A stretch of 64,000 nt of DNA, from contig KV748181.1 in NCBI GenBank assembly GCA_001692895.1, positions 3,601,640 to 3,665,639 on the forward strand. The letters run 5' to 3'. The translations under genes and the position numbers were made by a program. This DNA comes from Cenococcum geophilum 1.58 (lineage: Eukaryota; Ascomycota; Dothideomycetes; Gloniales; Gloniaceae). Of the stretch, positions 11,981 through 26,140 are shown one piece after another. Below the pieces are notes generated by a model. That model was not told where the DNA came from, ran no database searches, and worked only from the letters and a program-made list of their open reading frames with translations. Within the stretch, counting starts at the first letter, position 1, and each line of letters starts with the position of its first letter.

Positions 11981-12401
11981 TGTTACGGACGCTTTAAGTA
12001 CGATATTACGACTACTTAGAGAAGAGTCAGAAGAAGCTAGTTAGTTAATATAGGCACGGTCCAGGATGGAACCAGTGGAACCATATAACGAGGAATAGTA
12101 AGCAGAGTCACGTGATGTAATCTGTATAATTTATGTAATCTATAAGATCTGTGACAGAGCGAATAAAGTAGACAGAGCAAACAGAGCAACGACTTTCTTA
12201 GGAGTACGGTTATGTATTTAAGGACCCTTAGTCCCTACCTAGATAGTTCCTTCCTTGTAGTAATTCTTAGAATACAATTAGAGTTAATCTATTAGGCAAC
12301 TACTCTACCAGTTATTATTACGTTATTGACTTACTTACAATACCTACATACCTAGCCTATTAATAAGTCCACCATAGTCCCTACTATAAGGCTTCATTAC
12401 A
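11981..12401 (+). repeat. 5' LTR of A+
   Basis: 421 bp, TGTTACGGACGC at the start and GGCTTCATTACA at the end. It differs from the 3' LTR almost only by C/T and G/A changes in both directions, so part of the wear came after insertion. Confidence 0.92.
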
Positions 12402-14044
12402 TAATCACTACTATAGTTACGGTTTTAATAAGTCGAATAACATGCCACCAAAAGCAGCCACTATAACGCCATTAATGGCGGCAACTACGTTAGGATTAGG
12501 TAACAACACCAGTATAGTAGATACTAATTCACAATAACCTATAACAGTAGGACAGTTACAAATAATAGTTAACTAGTTAACGGGAGATAATGCGGCACTT
12601 AAAAATAGGATTAATAGGATAGGAGCAGCAAAGGTTAAGTTACTATTAATCGAAAGATTTTTAAGAGAAAGATTAAAGCTTAAAGGATTCCTTACGCAAA
12701 TACACTTTAAGGTTATATAGGAAGGAGCAAAGCTAGTAATAACTATGGATTAAGTAGCATATATAGGATTATTCTTATTAGGAAGAGCACTTAAATAGTT
12801 TAAGCCTTACCTAACAGAGATATAAGTAAACGGAATAATAATAACAAACCAGGAAGTACAGTTTATGTTTTTAAGCTAGAATAGATTTATAGAGCGACTT
12901 ATACAAATGTTTAGAAACCTAGAAGCGACAACTATAGTAAAAAGAAAGCTTTAGGACCTAACGCAACGGACTTTAGTAATTAAGTATATAACACAATTCC
13001 AAACGCTAGCTATATAACTTAAGTAGAATAATAAGGCACTTATAGTATAGTACAAACAGGGACTTAAGGCTAAAGTCTAGGACGTAATTATTCTAATAGA
13101 AGATGCGGACACCCTAAGGGAATTAATAGATTAAGCGATTAAGATTAACAATAGGATCTTCTAAAGGGAATAGGCTAAGAAAGGCTAGGATAGAGTTTTA
13201 TAGTTATATAAGGCGCAGAGTACATAACAACTAAAGCTAAGTTAGAAACTATAGTATAGCGCAGAGCTAATAGACCTAAGCGGTACCAAAGAAGCCTATA
13301 AGAGATAGAGTAAGAAACTATAAAAACCCAGAGGTTAAGGATCTAGTAATTATAGGACTAAAAAGCAGAGGCTAAACCAGGGATCTTAATAGCAGAAGAT
13401 ATTTAGGCGGACTTTATAATAAAGTTAATAGTTTAGGGACGGAGCTTATATAAATTGCGGAAAACAGGGTTATTTTATAAGGGATTATAAAGATAGTTAG
13501 AGTTACTATACAATAAAGGGAACTAGACTAATAGTATATAACACACACGTATAGAGGGATAATAGTATACTGTAAGGAATAAGGGAATATTTAATTAAAA
13601 GTTTTGCGTTTTATTACAATAACGCATGCTAAATTTATAAAGACGCTAAGTATGGTGTAAGCTATTGGCCACAAGAGCTAGAGTTAAAAGGACTTAGAGA
13701 AACTAAAAAGTTAGATAAAAAATAAGATTAACTCTATAAGCTAGATTAAGATATTACAGCAACGTACGGATAAGGATTAGCAACAATAATAATAGAGTTA
13801 GAGCACTCATTAATTAACAGCAATAAGGATAGTAAAAGAACTAACTAGGGGTATCTAAACCTTAATAGTATAATAGAAGTAGAGACTGAAACCGCTATAG
13901 AGCAAGGTTCAGTAACGGGCATTATAACACCGTTAGATACAGCATCCATTACTTTATAAGACGGAAGGAGTAATATCTAAAGACAATTAAGTAAGCAGAC
14001 GACTGCTAGTGCTAGCTCACCACTTAATAAAGGTAAAAGGCCAA

Positions 14045-14265
14045 AGACTTAAGATTCTTAAGACGAGATAAAAGACAACTAAAATTCTTAAGACGAGATA
14101 AGGCATACCTAAGGACCTATAATAGACGAAAACCGATAGAGCAGGGCAGCAGCTTAGTTTAGAAATATACAAATAAGCTTAGGACAGAGTTTCCTACAGG
14201 CATAAGACTCTTAAGACAAGATAAGTAAGATTTAAGACTCTTAAGACAAGATAAGAACACCACGG
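14045..14265. repeat. GA(C/T)TCTTAAGAC repeat within A+
   Basis: GATTCTTAAGACGAGATAA and variants recur four to five times; the same is visible in the family A copies near 26350-26410 and 31555-31740 in reverse. It is a low-complexity acidic segment between gag and protease. Confidence 0.6.
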
Positions 14266-17200
14266 ACGCCTAGTTAAACTAAGGCTAGAGCTAAGCTTAA
14301 GTTAGAAGCAAGCTCAGGATTAAATAATCTAAGGGGTTAAGAATTTAGAGTGTAAATTAGGACACCCATAAGCAAGAGGCAAGGAGCTTCTTTATAGATT
14401 AGAGAATCTATAGCGCAAACAGCAATTAGACTAGGAGACAGATATATAGACCTAGAAGACTTACTAGGGGAACACAGTATTTAGCCTAAAGATTAAAAAA
14501 TTAATACCAAGATTAAGAAGTATAAAGACTTTAAGGATCTACTTATAAGACGTGACGTAAAAGAAACCATAGAGGAGTTTAGGATAAGAATTACCTTATA
14601 GCAAGAATAGAAACTAGATAAAAGATCTAGCATATTAGGACGTATAAGGGACAGAGCGCTAGTACAAAGAGTCACTAATAGGCCTAAAATAGGCATACTA
14701 AGAGCTAAGTGGCTTACTAAACTAGAATAAGAAGAGGATCTAGGAATTCCTACTAGGTTTAAAGAACGATATACTAAAGGCTATTATAATGCAGCAATAA
14801 AAAGATATTTCCTTACAGACGAGCCGTATACACTTAAGCAGCTATACTAAAAGTGGTATAGGCAACAACACAATGATAAGTAGGAGGATTTCTATATATG
14901 GTTAGACGAAAAAGTTATCTAAGACCACCCAATCACAGAGAAGGCTATAACTTATATTAAGGGGGCCTTAATTATAACATTAAAGGATCTAGAGGAGTAA
15001 TTAGAGGACTAGAGAAGCGAAAGGCAAATCTTAGTACCTGTAAACGAAGTTATAACGCTTAAATTAATATAAGAAAGGTTTAAACTCCAAGATAAAGATA
15101 AGCCAAGAGTTAACCTAAGACACTAAGCATATTATATACTATTGTGGATAATATATGTAGATAATGCGTGCAATATATATAGAGCACTAAAGGATAAAAA
15201 TCGGAAGTATTTAATAAGAATATATTAGATAACGGATAAGGCAAAATATTAAAACGCTAAATATATGCATAGTTGGCACCTAGTAGAAGTTTAAGAATAA
15301 GGGGACTTAATACTATAACCAGGAAGATTCCTTACGGAAAAATACCTAGATAGATGACAATAGTAGGAATACTTAGAAAATACCTATCTATAGTATATTA
15401 AAGACAAAAAGCGAACTAAGTATTGGCCTAAGTTAGACTAAGTATAAACAGGATCTAGTAGCTAATAGTTAGGAAAAGTGGAGGCCTATAAGACTAAAGG
15501 GAGCTAGTAGTAGAACCTTAGACCCTTAAAGGAATTTAAGGACGACACCTAAATTTATAAGTTAAGTAGCAAGATTAATAGTTCGAGGCATTAATAGATA
15601 GTAGAGCAACAAGGAACCATATCTTACTAGCAGCAGTTAAAAGAATAGGGTTACTATACAGATAGAAGGAACGTCCTTACCTATTAGTGACAATTTTAGG
15701 AGATCCGATAGCCTATAGAGGGGGCATTATTAATCTTAAAACAGGACCTATTTAGTTAACCATTAAAGGAAGATAAGTTAAGATGTCTTTTAATATATTA
15801 CCATTAGGAAATAATAAGGCAGTATTAGGAATGCCTTAATTACAGGAATATAATCTAAAGATTAATTAGGTTACAGGTTAGGTTAATATTAGAAATACTT
15901 GACGCCGTAAGATATAATAATAAGCCAAGTTAGTATAGTACTAAGTAGGAGCAACCTATAAGGAAACGGAAAAAGGGCTAAGCCATATACCAAAAAGATA
16001 CTATAAGTATAGCAAGAAACTATAGTCACCTAAGAGTAAAAAGCTGTTAAAGTATGCAGCATGGGACTATAAGATAGAATTAGAACTAGGAATAAGTCTA
16101 AGGTTCTTTCCAATCTATAAGCTTACTAAAGAAGAAGGTAGAGCATTAAAAGAGTTTATCTAAGAAAACTTACGAAAAGGATACATTAGACTATCGCAGT
16201 TATTAGCAGGATATCTAGTACTATTTATACCAAAAAAGAATAGCAAACTAAGGCTGTATATTAACTATAGATAGTTAAACAGCATTACTAGGAAGGATAG
16301 GTATCCTTTACCCTTAATTAGCGAAATCTAAAATAGGATTAGCAATGCATAAATCTTTATAAAGATAGATCTAAGATGGGTATACTATTAGATTAGAATC
16401 AAGGAAGGCAATAAATAGAAAGTAGCCTTTAGGTTAAAGAAAGGACTATATAAACTATTAGTTATGCAATTTAGGCTTATAAACGCACTAGTAACGTTCT
16501 AGAAGCGTATTAACAATATATTAGGAGAACATTTAGATAAATTTATTATAGTATACCTCAACAATATTATTATCTACTTAATAAGTAAGGAAGAGCACAG
16601 AGAACACGTTAAATGGGTCTTAAAGAGACTATAGGAAGAACAGATGCTAGTAGCAATTAAGAAATACGAGTTCTTCACTAGGAAGACTGATTTTGTCGGA
16701 TTTATTATTAAACTAGGCCAACTTAGTATAGATCTAAAAAAGATTAAGGCTATAGTAAATTAGTAAGAACTAGAGAACGTTATATAGTTAAGATCGTTCC
16801 TAGGGTTTTATAATTACTGCAGAAGGTTTATAGCGCAGTAGTTAAAGGATATTAAGCCATTTACGCGGTTAATAAAGAAAGAAGAACTATAGGCATAGGG
16901 AAAGGAGCAAAGAGAACTCTTTAAGAAAGTTAAAGAGTTATTCACCTAAGAGCCAGTTCTTAAGATCTATTAACTAGGGCTAGAGACGGTTATAAAAACA
17001 GATATATTAGACTTTATACTAGAAATATACTTTATATAAAAGTATCCAGATAGATAGCATCCAGTAGCATACTATAGTCGGAAGATAACACCACTAAAGT
17101 TAAATTATAACATCTACAACAAGGAGTTACTAGGTATAGTCGCAGCACTAAAGGAATAGAGAGCATTCTTGCAAGGCATAAAAAAACCATTTATAGTTAA

Positions 17201-17320
17201 AACGGATTATAAGAACCTAATAGGATTCCTAATAATAAAGGAACTTAACTAAAGACAGGTTAGATAGGCAGAGATACTTATAGAATACTATTTTAAGATT
17301 TAGTATACTAAGGGTACAGA

Positions 17321-17392
17321 NAANACNNNNGCNNATGCNTTAAGNTNNAAAGCTAAANTANAAAATAANGANAAGCTATTNGGGGCTTTANT
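17321..17392. other. Scattered ambiguous bases in A+
   Basis: About a dozen single N bases within 70 bp, apparently from poor consensus between repeat copies rather than biology. Confidence 0.85.
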
Positions 17393-19577
17393 GCNAAAAG
17401 ATATAGACGGATTAATTAGGTATAATTACCTAAAGATTATAGTAATATAAGAGAATAAACTAGAAAAGAAAGTCTACGAAACACTAGGAAGCTTTTAGGG
17501 ATAAAGAATTCTAGAAGTACAGCTAGAAGATCTATAGTTAGATATATACAAAAATTAAGAAGTAAAGTATATCCTAAGAAGTATAGCAGAGCAGTTTATA
17601 GAGGACTTCTATAAGGGACTAACTTAAGGATATAATAGAGCCACGGGCTTAGTGTTAAGACTCTAGGAAGAGTATATCATTAACGGAATCTAGAGAATAG
17701 CTAGAAGGGTTACTAAAGAGTATTTAGATTGCTAAAGAAACAAACTAATAAGACATAAGCCGTACGGAGGGCTACAACCTATTAAAATACCAGAGAGACT
17801 ATAGGAGGTTATATTATAGGACTTTATTATTAAGTTACTAAAATTAAAAGACCCTATTACTAAATAAGATCATGACGTAATCTTAGTAATAGTAGATAAG
17901 CTTACAAAGTGGGGATACTTTATAGTATATACGAAAGAAATCTCAGCGGAAGATATTACTAGAATCTATATTAAAGAAGTGTTTATAAGATATGGAGTAC
18001 TAAGTAAAATTATATCAGATAGAGATTTAAGATTCGTAGTAGTATTCTAGGAAGTGTTCTTAGTAAAGCAAGGAGTCTAAGTAGTAACTTCTACTATATA
18101 TTATCCGCAGACAGACGGTTAAACAGAAAGATTAAACTAGACACTAGAGCAGTATCTAAGGCATTATATTAATTACGCACAGAATAATTGGGTATTACTA
18201 TTACTAGTTATATAGTTTACATATAATATAGCACCACAAGAGGGAATAGGTACGTTACTATTTAAGGCGAATTATAGATATAAGCTAAGAATATTATTAT
18301 TACTATATTAAATAAAGAAAATAAGTAGTAAAGCCAAGTAAAGAATAGAGACTTTAATAAATCTTTATATAAACCTTATAGAAATAGCCAAGGTAGTATA
18401 GTAAAGAATAAAAAAGTACTATAATACTAAGAGATCTAAGGGACTAGATCTTAAGGAGGGAGATAGAGTATAGCTACTACACAAAAATTTTAAAAGTTGA
18501 CGACTAAGTAAGAAGTTAGACCACATTAGACTAGGACCTTTTAAAATTACATAGAGGATTTTATCGGTTATATTTAAGTTAAACCTACTAGCTAAAATAA
18601 AGATCTACCCTATACAGTATATTATAATACTAGAGCCAGCATATAGGAATATTAAGCTACTAGTTTACAAAGCAGATACGTATAGAGGTTAGGAAGAAGA
18701 TAAATAGCAAGTTTTAAGGGTTATTAGTTATAAGGATATTAACAACAAAACATAGTATAAGGTTAAGTAAATAGGCTACACTAAAACTACCTAGAAGCTA
18801 CTAGAGAATTTAAAAAACGCTATAGGAAAGGTATAGGAGTATTAGAAAAGAATAGGCCAAGTAATATTAATAAGGAAAGATTATTAAAGAACGAGTCACC
18901 TAAAAGGGACCTAGGAAGAGCGACTACCAAACTACTTAGAGTTATTCCCCTTACTATAGGAGGAGAGTTAGTTTTCTTATTACTAAGTTCCTATAGACCT
19001 TATTCTATAAGTTTCCACTCCTTAAAACGGACCTTCTTACGTACTTTTTTAAGATAAATTAGTTAAGTAGAGGCAGTAAAACGGGAGTTAAGAGCCCACT
19101 GTTAAGCATTAGCAGCCTCCTTCTTAGCGTTATATAAATAATAAAGTTCCGCTAAAGTAACGGACAGTTTATTATTAAGCTTTATAGCAGTAAATTAAAC
19201 ACGAGACCCTATAACAAATTACTTAGGGAACTTAGAAACTATTAAGAACTATAAAACGCGCATACTTAGCGTTAAAAATTAAGTAAACATCGCAAGATAA
19301 TTAAATATTTGCTTTAGTACACTCTAAATAAGAAGAGGGTTGCTAAGATAAAGGGCTCGCTAACGTAACGCAAACTAACCCCTCTTTTACGCAACGGGAA
19401 TACGGAGATAGCATTACCTTACCAAGCGACAGTATAGAAGAAACTATACGCGTATAACGAAGAGTTAAGAAAAAGGAAGAAACTTTAGGCATAATAAGTA
19501 ATAATGTTAACTAAATTAATTAAACGGACGTCACACCTCTAGTAAACAACTTAGAGATATTTGGAATCTTTAAGGAC

Positions 19578-19600
19578 AAAGATAAAGAGAAGGGAGATGG
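19578..19600 (+). promoter_or_regulatory. Polypurine tract of A+
   Basis: AAAGAGAAGGGAGATGG, nearly all purine, abuts the 3' LTR. The matching tract is seen reversed next to the LTRs of A1 (8453) and A3 (61137). Confidence 0.75.
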
Positions 19601-20021
19601 TGTTATAGACGCTTTAAGTACAATATTATAACTACTTAGAGAAGAGTTAGAAGAAGCTAGTTAGTTAATATAGGTACGGTCTAGGATAAAACCAGTAGAA
19701 CTATATAACGAGGAATAATAAGCAGAGTTACGTGATATAATTTATGTGATCTGTGTAATCTATAAGATCTATAATAGAGCGAATAGAGTAGACAGAGTAA
19801 ACAGAGTAATAACTTTCTTAGGAGTACGGTTGTGTATTTAAGGACCCTTAGTCCCTACCTAGATAGTTCCTTCCTTATAGTAATTCTTAGAATATAATTA
19901 GAGTTAATCTATTAGGCAACCACTCCACTAGTTATTATTACGTTGTTGACTTACTTATAATACCTACACACCTAGCCTATTAACAAGTCCACCGTAGTCC
20001 CTACTATAAGGCTTCGTTACA
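19601..20021 (+). repeat. 3' LTR of A+
   Basis: Same length as the 5' LTR (421 bp), starting TGTTATAGACGC and ending GGCTTCGTTACA, followed by the TCTTC target duplication. Confidence 0.92.
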
Positions 20022-21598
20022 TCTTCCTTATAAAGGACTCGCATTTCTTAATTGCTACTAGCATTTATTCTTTTTATAATCTCTTTAAAACCCATTTAAC
20101 GTGTTCTCCATACTCTTCCTTAGTTATTAAGTAGATAATAATGTTATTAAGGTATACTATAATAAACTTATTAAGGTGTTCTCCTAATACACTATTAATT
20201 CTTTTCTAAAACTTTACTAGTATATTTATTAACCCGAATTGTATTACTAATAGTTTATATAGTCCTTCCCTTAACCTAAAGGCTGCCTTTTATTTATTAC
20301 CTTCCTTAATTTTAATCTAATAGTACGCCTATCTTAGATCTATCTTTATAAAGATTTGCGCGTTACCTATCTAATCCTAGATTTTACTAATTAAGGGTAA
20401 AGAATACCTATCCTTTTAAGTAATGCTATTTAACTATCTGTAGTTAATATATAGTCTAAGTTTTCCGTTCTTCTTTAGTACGAATAATACTGGATATCCC
20501 ACTAATAACTGTAATAGTCTAATATAGCCCTTTTATAAGTTCTCTTCAATAAACTTTTTAAGTGCTTTTAACTCCTCTTAAATAAGCTTATAGGTTAGAA
20601 AGAACCTTAAACTTATTCCTAGTTCTAACTCTATCTTATAGTCCTATACTATATAATCTACTAGCCTTTTACTTTCTAGACTCTATAGTTTTTTGCTATA
20701 CTTATAGTATCTTTTTAGTACGTAACTTAAGCCTCACTTAGTCTCTTTATATATTACTCTAACTTAGTACTATACTAACTTAGTCTGTTATTATATCTTA
20801 TGTTATTAAGTATCTTTAATATTAACCTAGCCTATAACCTAATTAATTTTTAGATTATATTCCTATAACTAAGGCATTTCTAATACTGCCTTATCCCGTC
20901 CTAATAGTAGGATATTAAAAGATATCTTAATTTATCTTTCTTTAATAGTTAGCTAAATAGGTCCTATTTTAAGGTTAATAATACCTCCTCTATAGGCTAT
21001 TGGATCTCCTAAAATTATAACTAATAGGTAAGGTTGTTTCTTCTATCTATAAGGTAATCCTATTTTTTTAACTACTGTTAATAAGATATAGTTCCGCGTT
21101 ACTCCACTATTTATTAATACTTTAAATCGCTAATCTTACTAATTTACTTATAAATTTAGGTGTTATCCTTAAATTCCTTTAAGGGTCTAAGGCTCTATTA
21201 CTAGCTCCCTCTAGTTTTATAGGCCTCCACTTTTCCTAACTATTAGCCATTAGATCCTTATATATTTAGTTTACTTTTTAGCTAATACCTAGTTTACTTT
21301 TTATCCTTTATATGCTATAGATATATATTCTCTAGGCATTTCTACTACTATTATCTATTTAAGTATTCTTCCGTAAGGAATCTTCCTAGTTAAAGTATTA
21401 AGTTTCCTATCTCTTAAACTTTTACTAGATACTAGCTGTGTATATACTTAGTATTTCTATACTATTGCTTATTTAGCGCCTAATATATCCTTATAGGGTA
21501 CTTCCAGTTTTTTTCTTTTGGATTCTTGTATATCTTATATATCTTATCTATATATATAATCTAAGATAGTATATAATACGCTAGGTGCTTTAGGTTAA

Positions 21599-22166
21599 GG
21601 GCGTATTCGGTTGCAATCTGGAGCTTTTTCAATCTAACGTTAATCCGTGCTTTTATCGGCGTCAATTAAAAGATAATTAGTGGCGCTTAATCTAGTGGTC
21701 GTACTTAATCTAAAATAAAGCTAACTGTTCGGTTAATCGTTCTAATAAAAGGCCTTAGATGGGGCTTAGGATTAGCGACGTCTTCTGCCTGGTCGGATCT
21801 AAACGGTAATAATAAGAATTAATTAAGAGGACATCGTATAGGCCTGCAGCTGCAGTAGTAATCTGTCGTCGGTAAGGGTGGTAGCGGTTAGGGGCATAGT
21901 AGGCAAACGCACAAGCAGAGCTCTAGATTTGACTTAACGATTAATCTAGAGAAAAAGGCTCTAGATTGATCTGACGCCAAGAGCTCAAGTTTAACTACTA
22001 TATACGGTAAAGCGTGCGAATTTGACGCGGTTGCCGATCTAAAGGAGCTCCAGATCAGAAAGTCGCCAGATTGACCGAACAGACACCTCCAGATCAGATT
22101 GAGGCTCTAGATTAACCCGGTTCTAAAGCCTCCAGATTCAATCTAGAGCTGCAACCAAACACGCCC
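21599..22166. mobile_element. PIF/Harbinger-like MITE, 568 bp
   Basis: Ends are GGGCGTATTCGGTTGCA and, inverted, GGGCGTGTTTGGTTGCA, with TAA on both sides (21596-21598, 22167-22169). A three-base TWA duplication and GGGC-GTTTGGTTGCA termini are the PIF/Harbinger pattern. Removing it rejoins TTAGGTTAACTCTT, the sequence found uninterrupted (reversed) in A+ near 15108. The right half carries about seven scattered CTCTAGATT or CTCCAGATC motifs, an internal subterminal repeat. No transposase is present, so it is non-autonomous. Confidence 0.82.
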
Positions 22167-22874
22167 TAACTCTTAACTCGTCTTTATCTTTAAGTTTAAC
22201 CCTTTACCTTATTAATCTAAACGTTGCGACTTTATTTATAGGTATTAAAATGCGTCTCTTACTTCTCTAGTCCTCTAATTATTCCTTTAGATTCTTTGAT
22301 ATTATAATTAAGGCTCCCTTAATGTAAGTTATAGCCTTCTCTGTAATTAGGTAGTCCTAGATAACTTATTTATCCAACTATATATAGAAATCTTCCTACT
22401 TATTATTGTGTTGTTATTTATACTACTTTTAGTATAGCTGCTAGAGCGTGTACGGCTTATCTATAAGGAAGTATCTTCTTATTACTGCATTATAACAGCC
22501 CTTTATATGTCGTTCTTTAAACCTAGTAGGGATCCCTAGATTCTCTTCGTTTTCTAGTTTAGTAAGCTACTTAGCTTTTAGTATGCCTGCCCTAGGCCTA
22601 TTAGTAATTCTTTATATGGGTGCTCTGTCCCTTATATAACCTAGTATACTAGTTCTTTAATCTAGCTTTTGTTTTTATTATGCGAGGATTCTCTATCTAA
22701 ATTCCTCTATATTTTCTTTTGGTTTTTGCCTTATAAGTAGATCCTTAAAGTCTTCTTACTTCTTAATCTTAGTTTATTTAATAGTTTTTATTTATATCTA
22801 GAAATCTTAGTCCTATAGGATTCTTAATCCTAAGCAGTATGTTTGATAGGTAAGCCGCTTAACGAGCGCGTTTG

Positions 22875-22975
22875 CGATTAATTGATTATTAATCAATTAA
22901 TCGCAACCAGGAATTGTCATCAAGTAATTAATTACAACCATGAATTATCATCAAGCGCCTGCGATTGATTAATAT
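22875..22975. repeat. Left subterminal repeats of the hAT element
   Basis: GCGATTAATTGATTATTAAT and AATTAATCGCAACC motifs in both orientations, three to four units. Likely transposase-binding repeats by analogy with hAT families. Confidence 0.6.
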
Positions 22976-23279
22976 AAAATCTCACTAACAGAGGTGGTTC
23001 GTGATAGACTTTTGGTGTTAAGGTGTCCGATTTTAATAAGGTGTGCAGTATTAATCTAATTAGATCACTTAGGAATATAGCAGTTAAATACACTAAGATT
23101 AACAGGTTTAGCGTAGTCTGCCACTAAAACGCGTTTTATTATCTATATTTACTTACGCCTATCCCTATAGAGTTTGCTTAATTGTCTTCCAACCTCTATT
23201 ACCTTAACTACCTCCAATACTATATCTCTTAACCCCTTTTAACGAGCTAAACAAAGGCCTAGAACCTCGCCCTTACCTT

Positions 23280-25905
23280 CGCCGTCTTTATTATTATTAA
23301 ATTTAACACCATTAACGCGTAATTCCCCTATTCTAATTAACGACGCGCCTAAATTATAAGGTAGTAAGGTACCTAAAATACCTACTTTACCTTAACTAAC
23401 TCTATTAAATACATAACTGGGTAACGCTATAGCTTCTTATATCTTTACGATTAAGTGGGACGAGCCTCGCCATAATTTAAATCTATTAAAAGAACCTCGC
23501 TATTAAGCTAGGCACAAGCGGCACGTTAATACTGGTTTTACACCCTTACCAATCTACAGGCATAGTGCGGATATTAAGGATAAAGAGGGCAGGCGCTAGT
23601 GGGTTTGTAAGCTCTGCTATATCTCTAAACAATACTAGGAGGGCGTATATCTATTAAAAAGTACTACTAAAGCAGTAAGGCATATAAGAAAATGGCATAA
23701 TATTATCATTATATAAGATAGCGGAAATGTTAAATTATTAACGTCTCTACCAGGCAGTCCTTTTAAAGTTACCATTACTATAACTCTAAAGCCTACTACT
23801 AAATCTAAAGCAGCGAATTCTTAAATATTATTTAACAGTAAGGAATATAATTAGAATTATATAGATTGGATTATTACTAATAATATAACCTTTTGGCAGG
23901 CATGTAGCTTACGGCTTAAGAAGCTACTTACTACACCTTATTTAGCTGCTACCTCAGCTAGCACTATTAGTGAATAGGTGCTTAAAGCTCTACCTAAGCA
24001 ACAGCTTGCAATTAAAGGCCTTTTAAGGAAGAGTATTAGCAAGGTCAACATTAGTAGCGACCTTTAGACAGGAGGAAATAAGCGTAATTATTTCGGTGTC
24101 GTTGCTTACTAGATCAGTAAGTTTAACTTCTATATTAATAAGTTATTGCTTACCTAAATTAGCTGCTAAAGGCAACCTTTCTACTACCCATATTGGCCTC
24201 CCTTAATTAATCGGCTCCTATACCGGCTCTAATGTTGCGCGATTAATTGCAGACGTAATTATAAAATATTATATAGAGGAAAATATTGGCGCCTTTATAA
24301 TAGATAATGCTAAAGATAATAATAAGCTTATAGAGATAATTGTAACAATATTTCCAACCATAGATCTAAAATAGGCTCGACTTCGGTGTGCTAGATATAT
24401 TATTAACCTTCTTATTTAGGCCGCGCTCTTTAGTAAAGGCGTAAGCAAGCTTTAAAAGCAAATTACTAATGTAGGTACTAATAATATCTTCCAAATCTAG
24501 AGTAAAATAGGGCCAATTAGCAGAGCAAAGACAATTATAGTGTACATTAGACGAACTAATTAGCGGTAAATGGCCTTTTAGAACTGCCAGACTGACTATA
24601 AAGAAGGTAATAAGGAAGTCTTCTATTTAGAACTCTTAAAAGACGGTAAAGTACGCTAGAACGCTATATATATAATAATTAAAAGAGGTATATTCTAATA
24701 TAATTGCTTCCTTTTAGGTAGGGCTCTATATAAAGTTTAGTCGTTACTAAATATTCTACTTAACTTTTACTATTCTCCACCACCTTATTATATCGTCAAA
24801 ATACCTTTAGTGCGCGTAGATACAGCCTATAGCTTACCTCTCCGCCAGTAGATTTAATGGAATTTAATAGCGATAACGCTCTACCTCTTACTATTAAATT
24901 ACTTAAAAATAGACTTTTACTAACTTCTTATATCTAATAGTACTTAAACTTTAGAATCTTATTAAACTCTACTAAACCCGCTAGGTTAAGCCTGCCGATA
25001 AAGATACGTATAATCTCTTATAGAACTTCCTTACAATAAGGACTTTAAAACGCTAAAGAAGTTTAAATGGCTTCTTAAACCTTTTAAGACTCTTACTAAT
25101 AAACTATAAGGCAACGCGAACGCTAGAGGCTTTAAGGGCTCTTATAGTGCTGTTTGGGAGGTTTTTTAAAGCATAAACTATATATTTAAGGTCCTGCAGC
25201 GAGCTAATAATAAGATTAAGGCGTCACCGGCGGAGTACTCAGAGTACTATAAAGTAGGAGTTTATTACGCGTACACGAAGCTTATTAAATATTTCAGCCT
25301 TACTAACTAAACACCTATTTACCAAGCAGCAATTGTCTTCTACCTAGCCTATAAGTTTAACTACTTTAAATAGGAGTAGGCTAGTAAGGCTATATAGCAA
25401 TTATAATGCAAAAAAAATATTACCGCGTTATATAAGCAGTATAAGGAAAAGTATACGCGGTTAGAGAATAAAGAGGATAATAAACCGGTTACTCCTAAGT
25501 GGCTTATATATAAAAAGCATTATAATTTAAATTTGTTATTATTGGGCGAAGAAGGCTTTAACTTTTATAGTATGCTTACTAGTGAATATAGAGCTTGCAA
25601 GCGTTAAAGGCTTAAATCTAAACTTAAGTGCTTTATTAAAGATACCCCTACTAAAGCTAAACAATATATTGTTAACCCACTGGCTTATTAGCAAGGTATT
25701 AAGCACGTCTATTTAATCCTTTATTGCATAGTAATGGACCTCTTTTCTATACTAGCGATAAGCTCTAAGTGCGAGCGTAAGTTTAGCTCTGCTAATAATG
25801 TAATTACTAATAACTAAAACCGCCTAGCTAATAAGACGATTAAGGCGCTAGAGCTTTAGAAGAGCTAGTTAAATAAAGGGTATATAGGAAAGAATAAGGG
25901 TAAAT
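23280..25905 (+). pseudogene. hAT transposase, inactivated by RIP-type stops
   Basis: The encoded protein would cut and join the element's ends. Domains in order: a BED-type zinc finger at 23600-23700 (WVCKLCY ... HIRKWH); the RNase H-fold core, where 24288-24347 reads GAFIIDNAKDNNKLIEIIVT and 24378-24410 reads RLRCARYIINL, both hallmark hAT phrases; and the C-terminal dimerisation domain at about 25730-25890 (SKCERKFSSANNVITNN). Region length (about 2.6 kb) suits a 700-900 residue transposase. Many TAG and TAA codons interrupt it where CAG or CAA would fit, and Tyr replaces the usual His in the core phrase RCA(G)HIINL, both consistent with C-to-T change. The exact start codon is not identifiable. 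Certain as hAT; not functional. Confidence 0.88.
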
Positions 25906-26004
25906 AAGGAGTATAGGGAGGACTTATTTTTAGAGTATATATTTACTATATATGGCGAAGCTCTGCTAAAAATCTAGTACCTAAATTCTCTATCACGGAC
26001 TACC

Positions 26005-26140
26005 CAATTAGGTAATTCTTGGCAATTAATTGCAATCATTTTAATTAAGTAGCTAATTCTCATCAGTCGATTAATCGCAACTAGGATTTTGGCCAATTAA
26101 TCGCAACTAGGGGTCCCTGCCTACGATTGATTGCTATTAA
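26005..26140. repeat. Right subterminal repeats of the hAT element
   Basis: At least three GATTAATCGCAACTAGG or AATTAATTGCAATC units, matching those at the left end. Confidence 0.6.

Larger units (their letters stand above)
11981..20021 (+). mobile_element. Complete chromovirus, family A copy A+, fossil inside A1
   Basis: Two 421 bp LTRs (11981-12401, 19601-20021) flank an 7.2 kb interior, with a perfect 5 bp duplication TCTTC (11976-11980, 20022-20026). Domain order on plus: gag from an ATG at 12442 with a zinc-knuckle region near 13453-13490; protease about 15560-15900; RT about 16030-16870; RNase H about 16900-17400; integrase about 17560-18450; chromodomain about 18700-18870. A purine-rich tract precedes the 3' LTR. 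It is structurally whole but RIP-mutated throughout with many tens of breaks. It inserted into the RT region of an older copy of its own family in opposite orientation. The N bases at 17321-17392 lie in the RNase H region. Confidence 0.93.
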
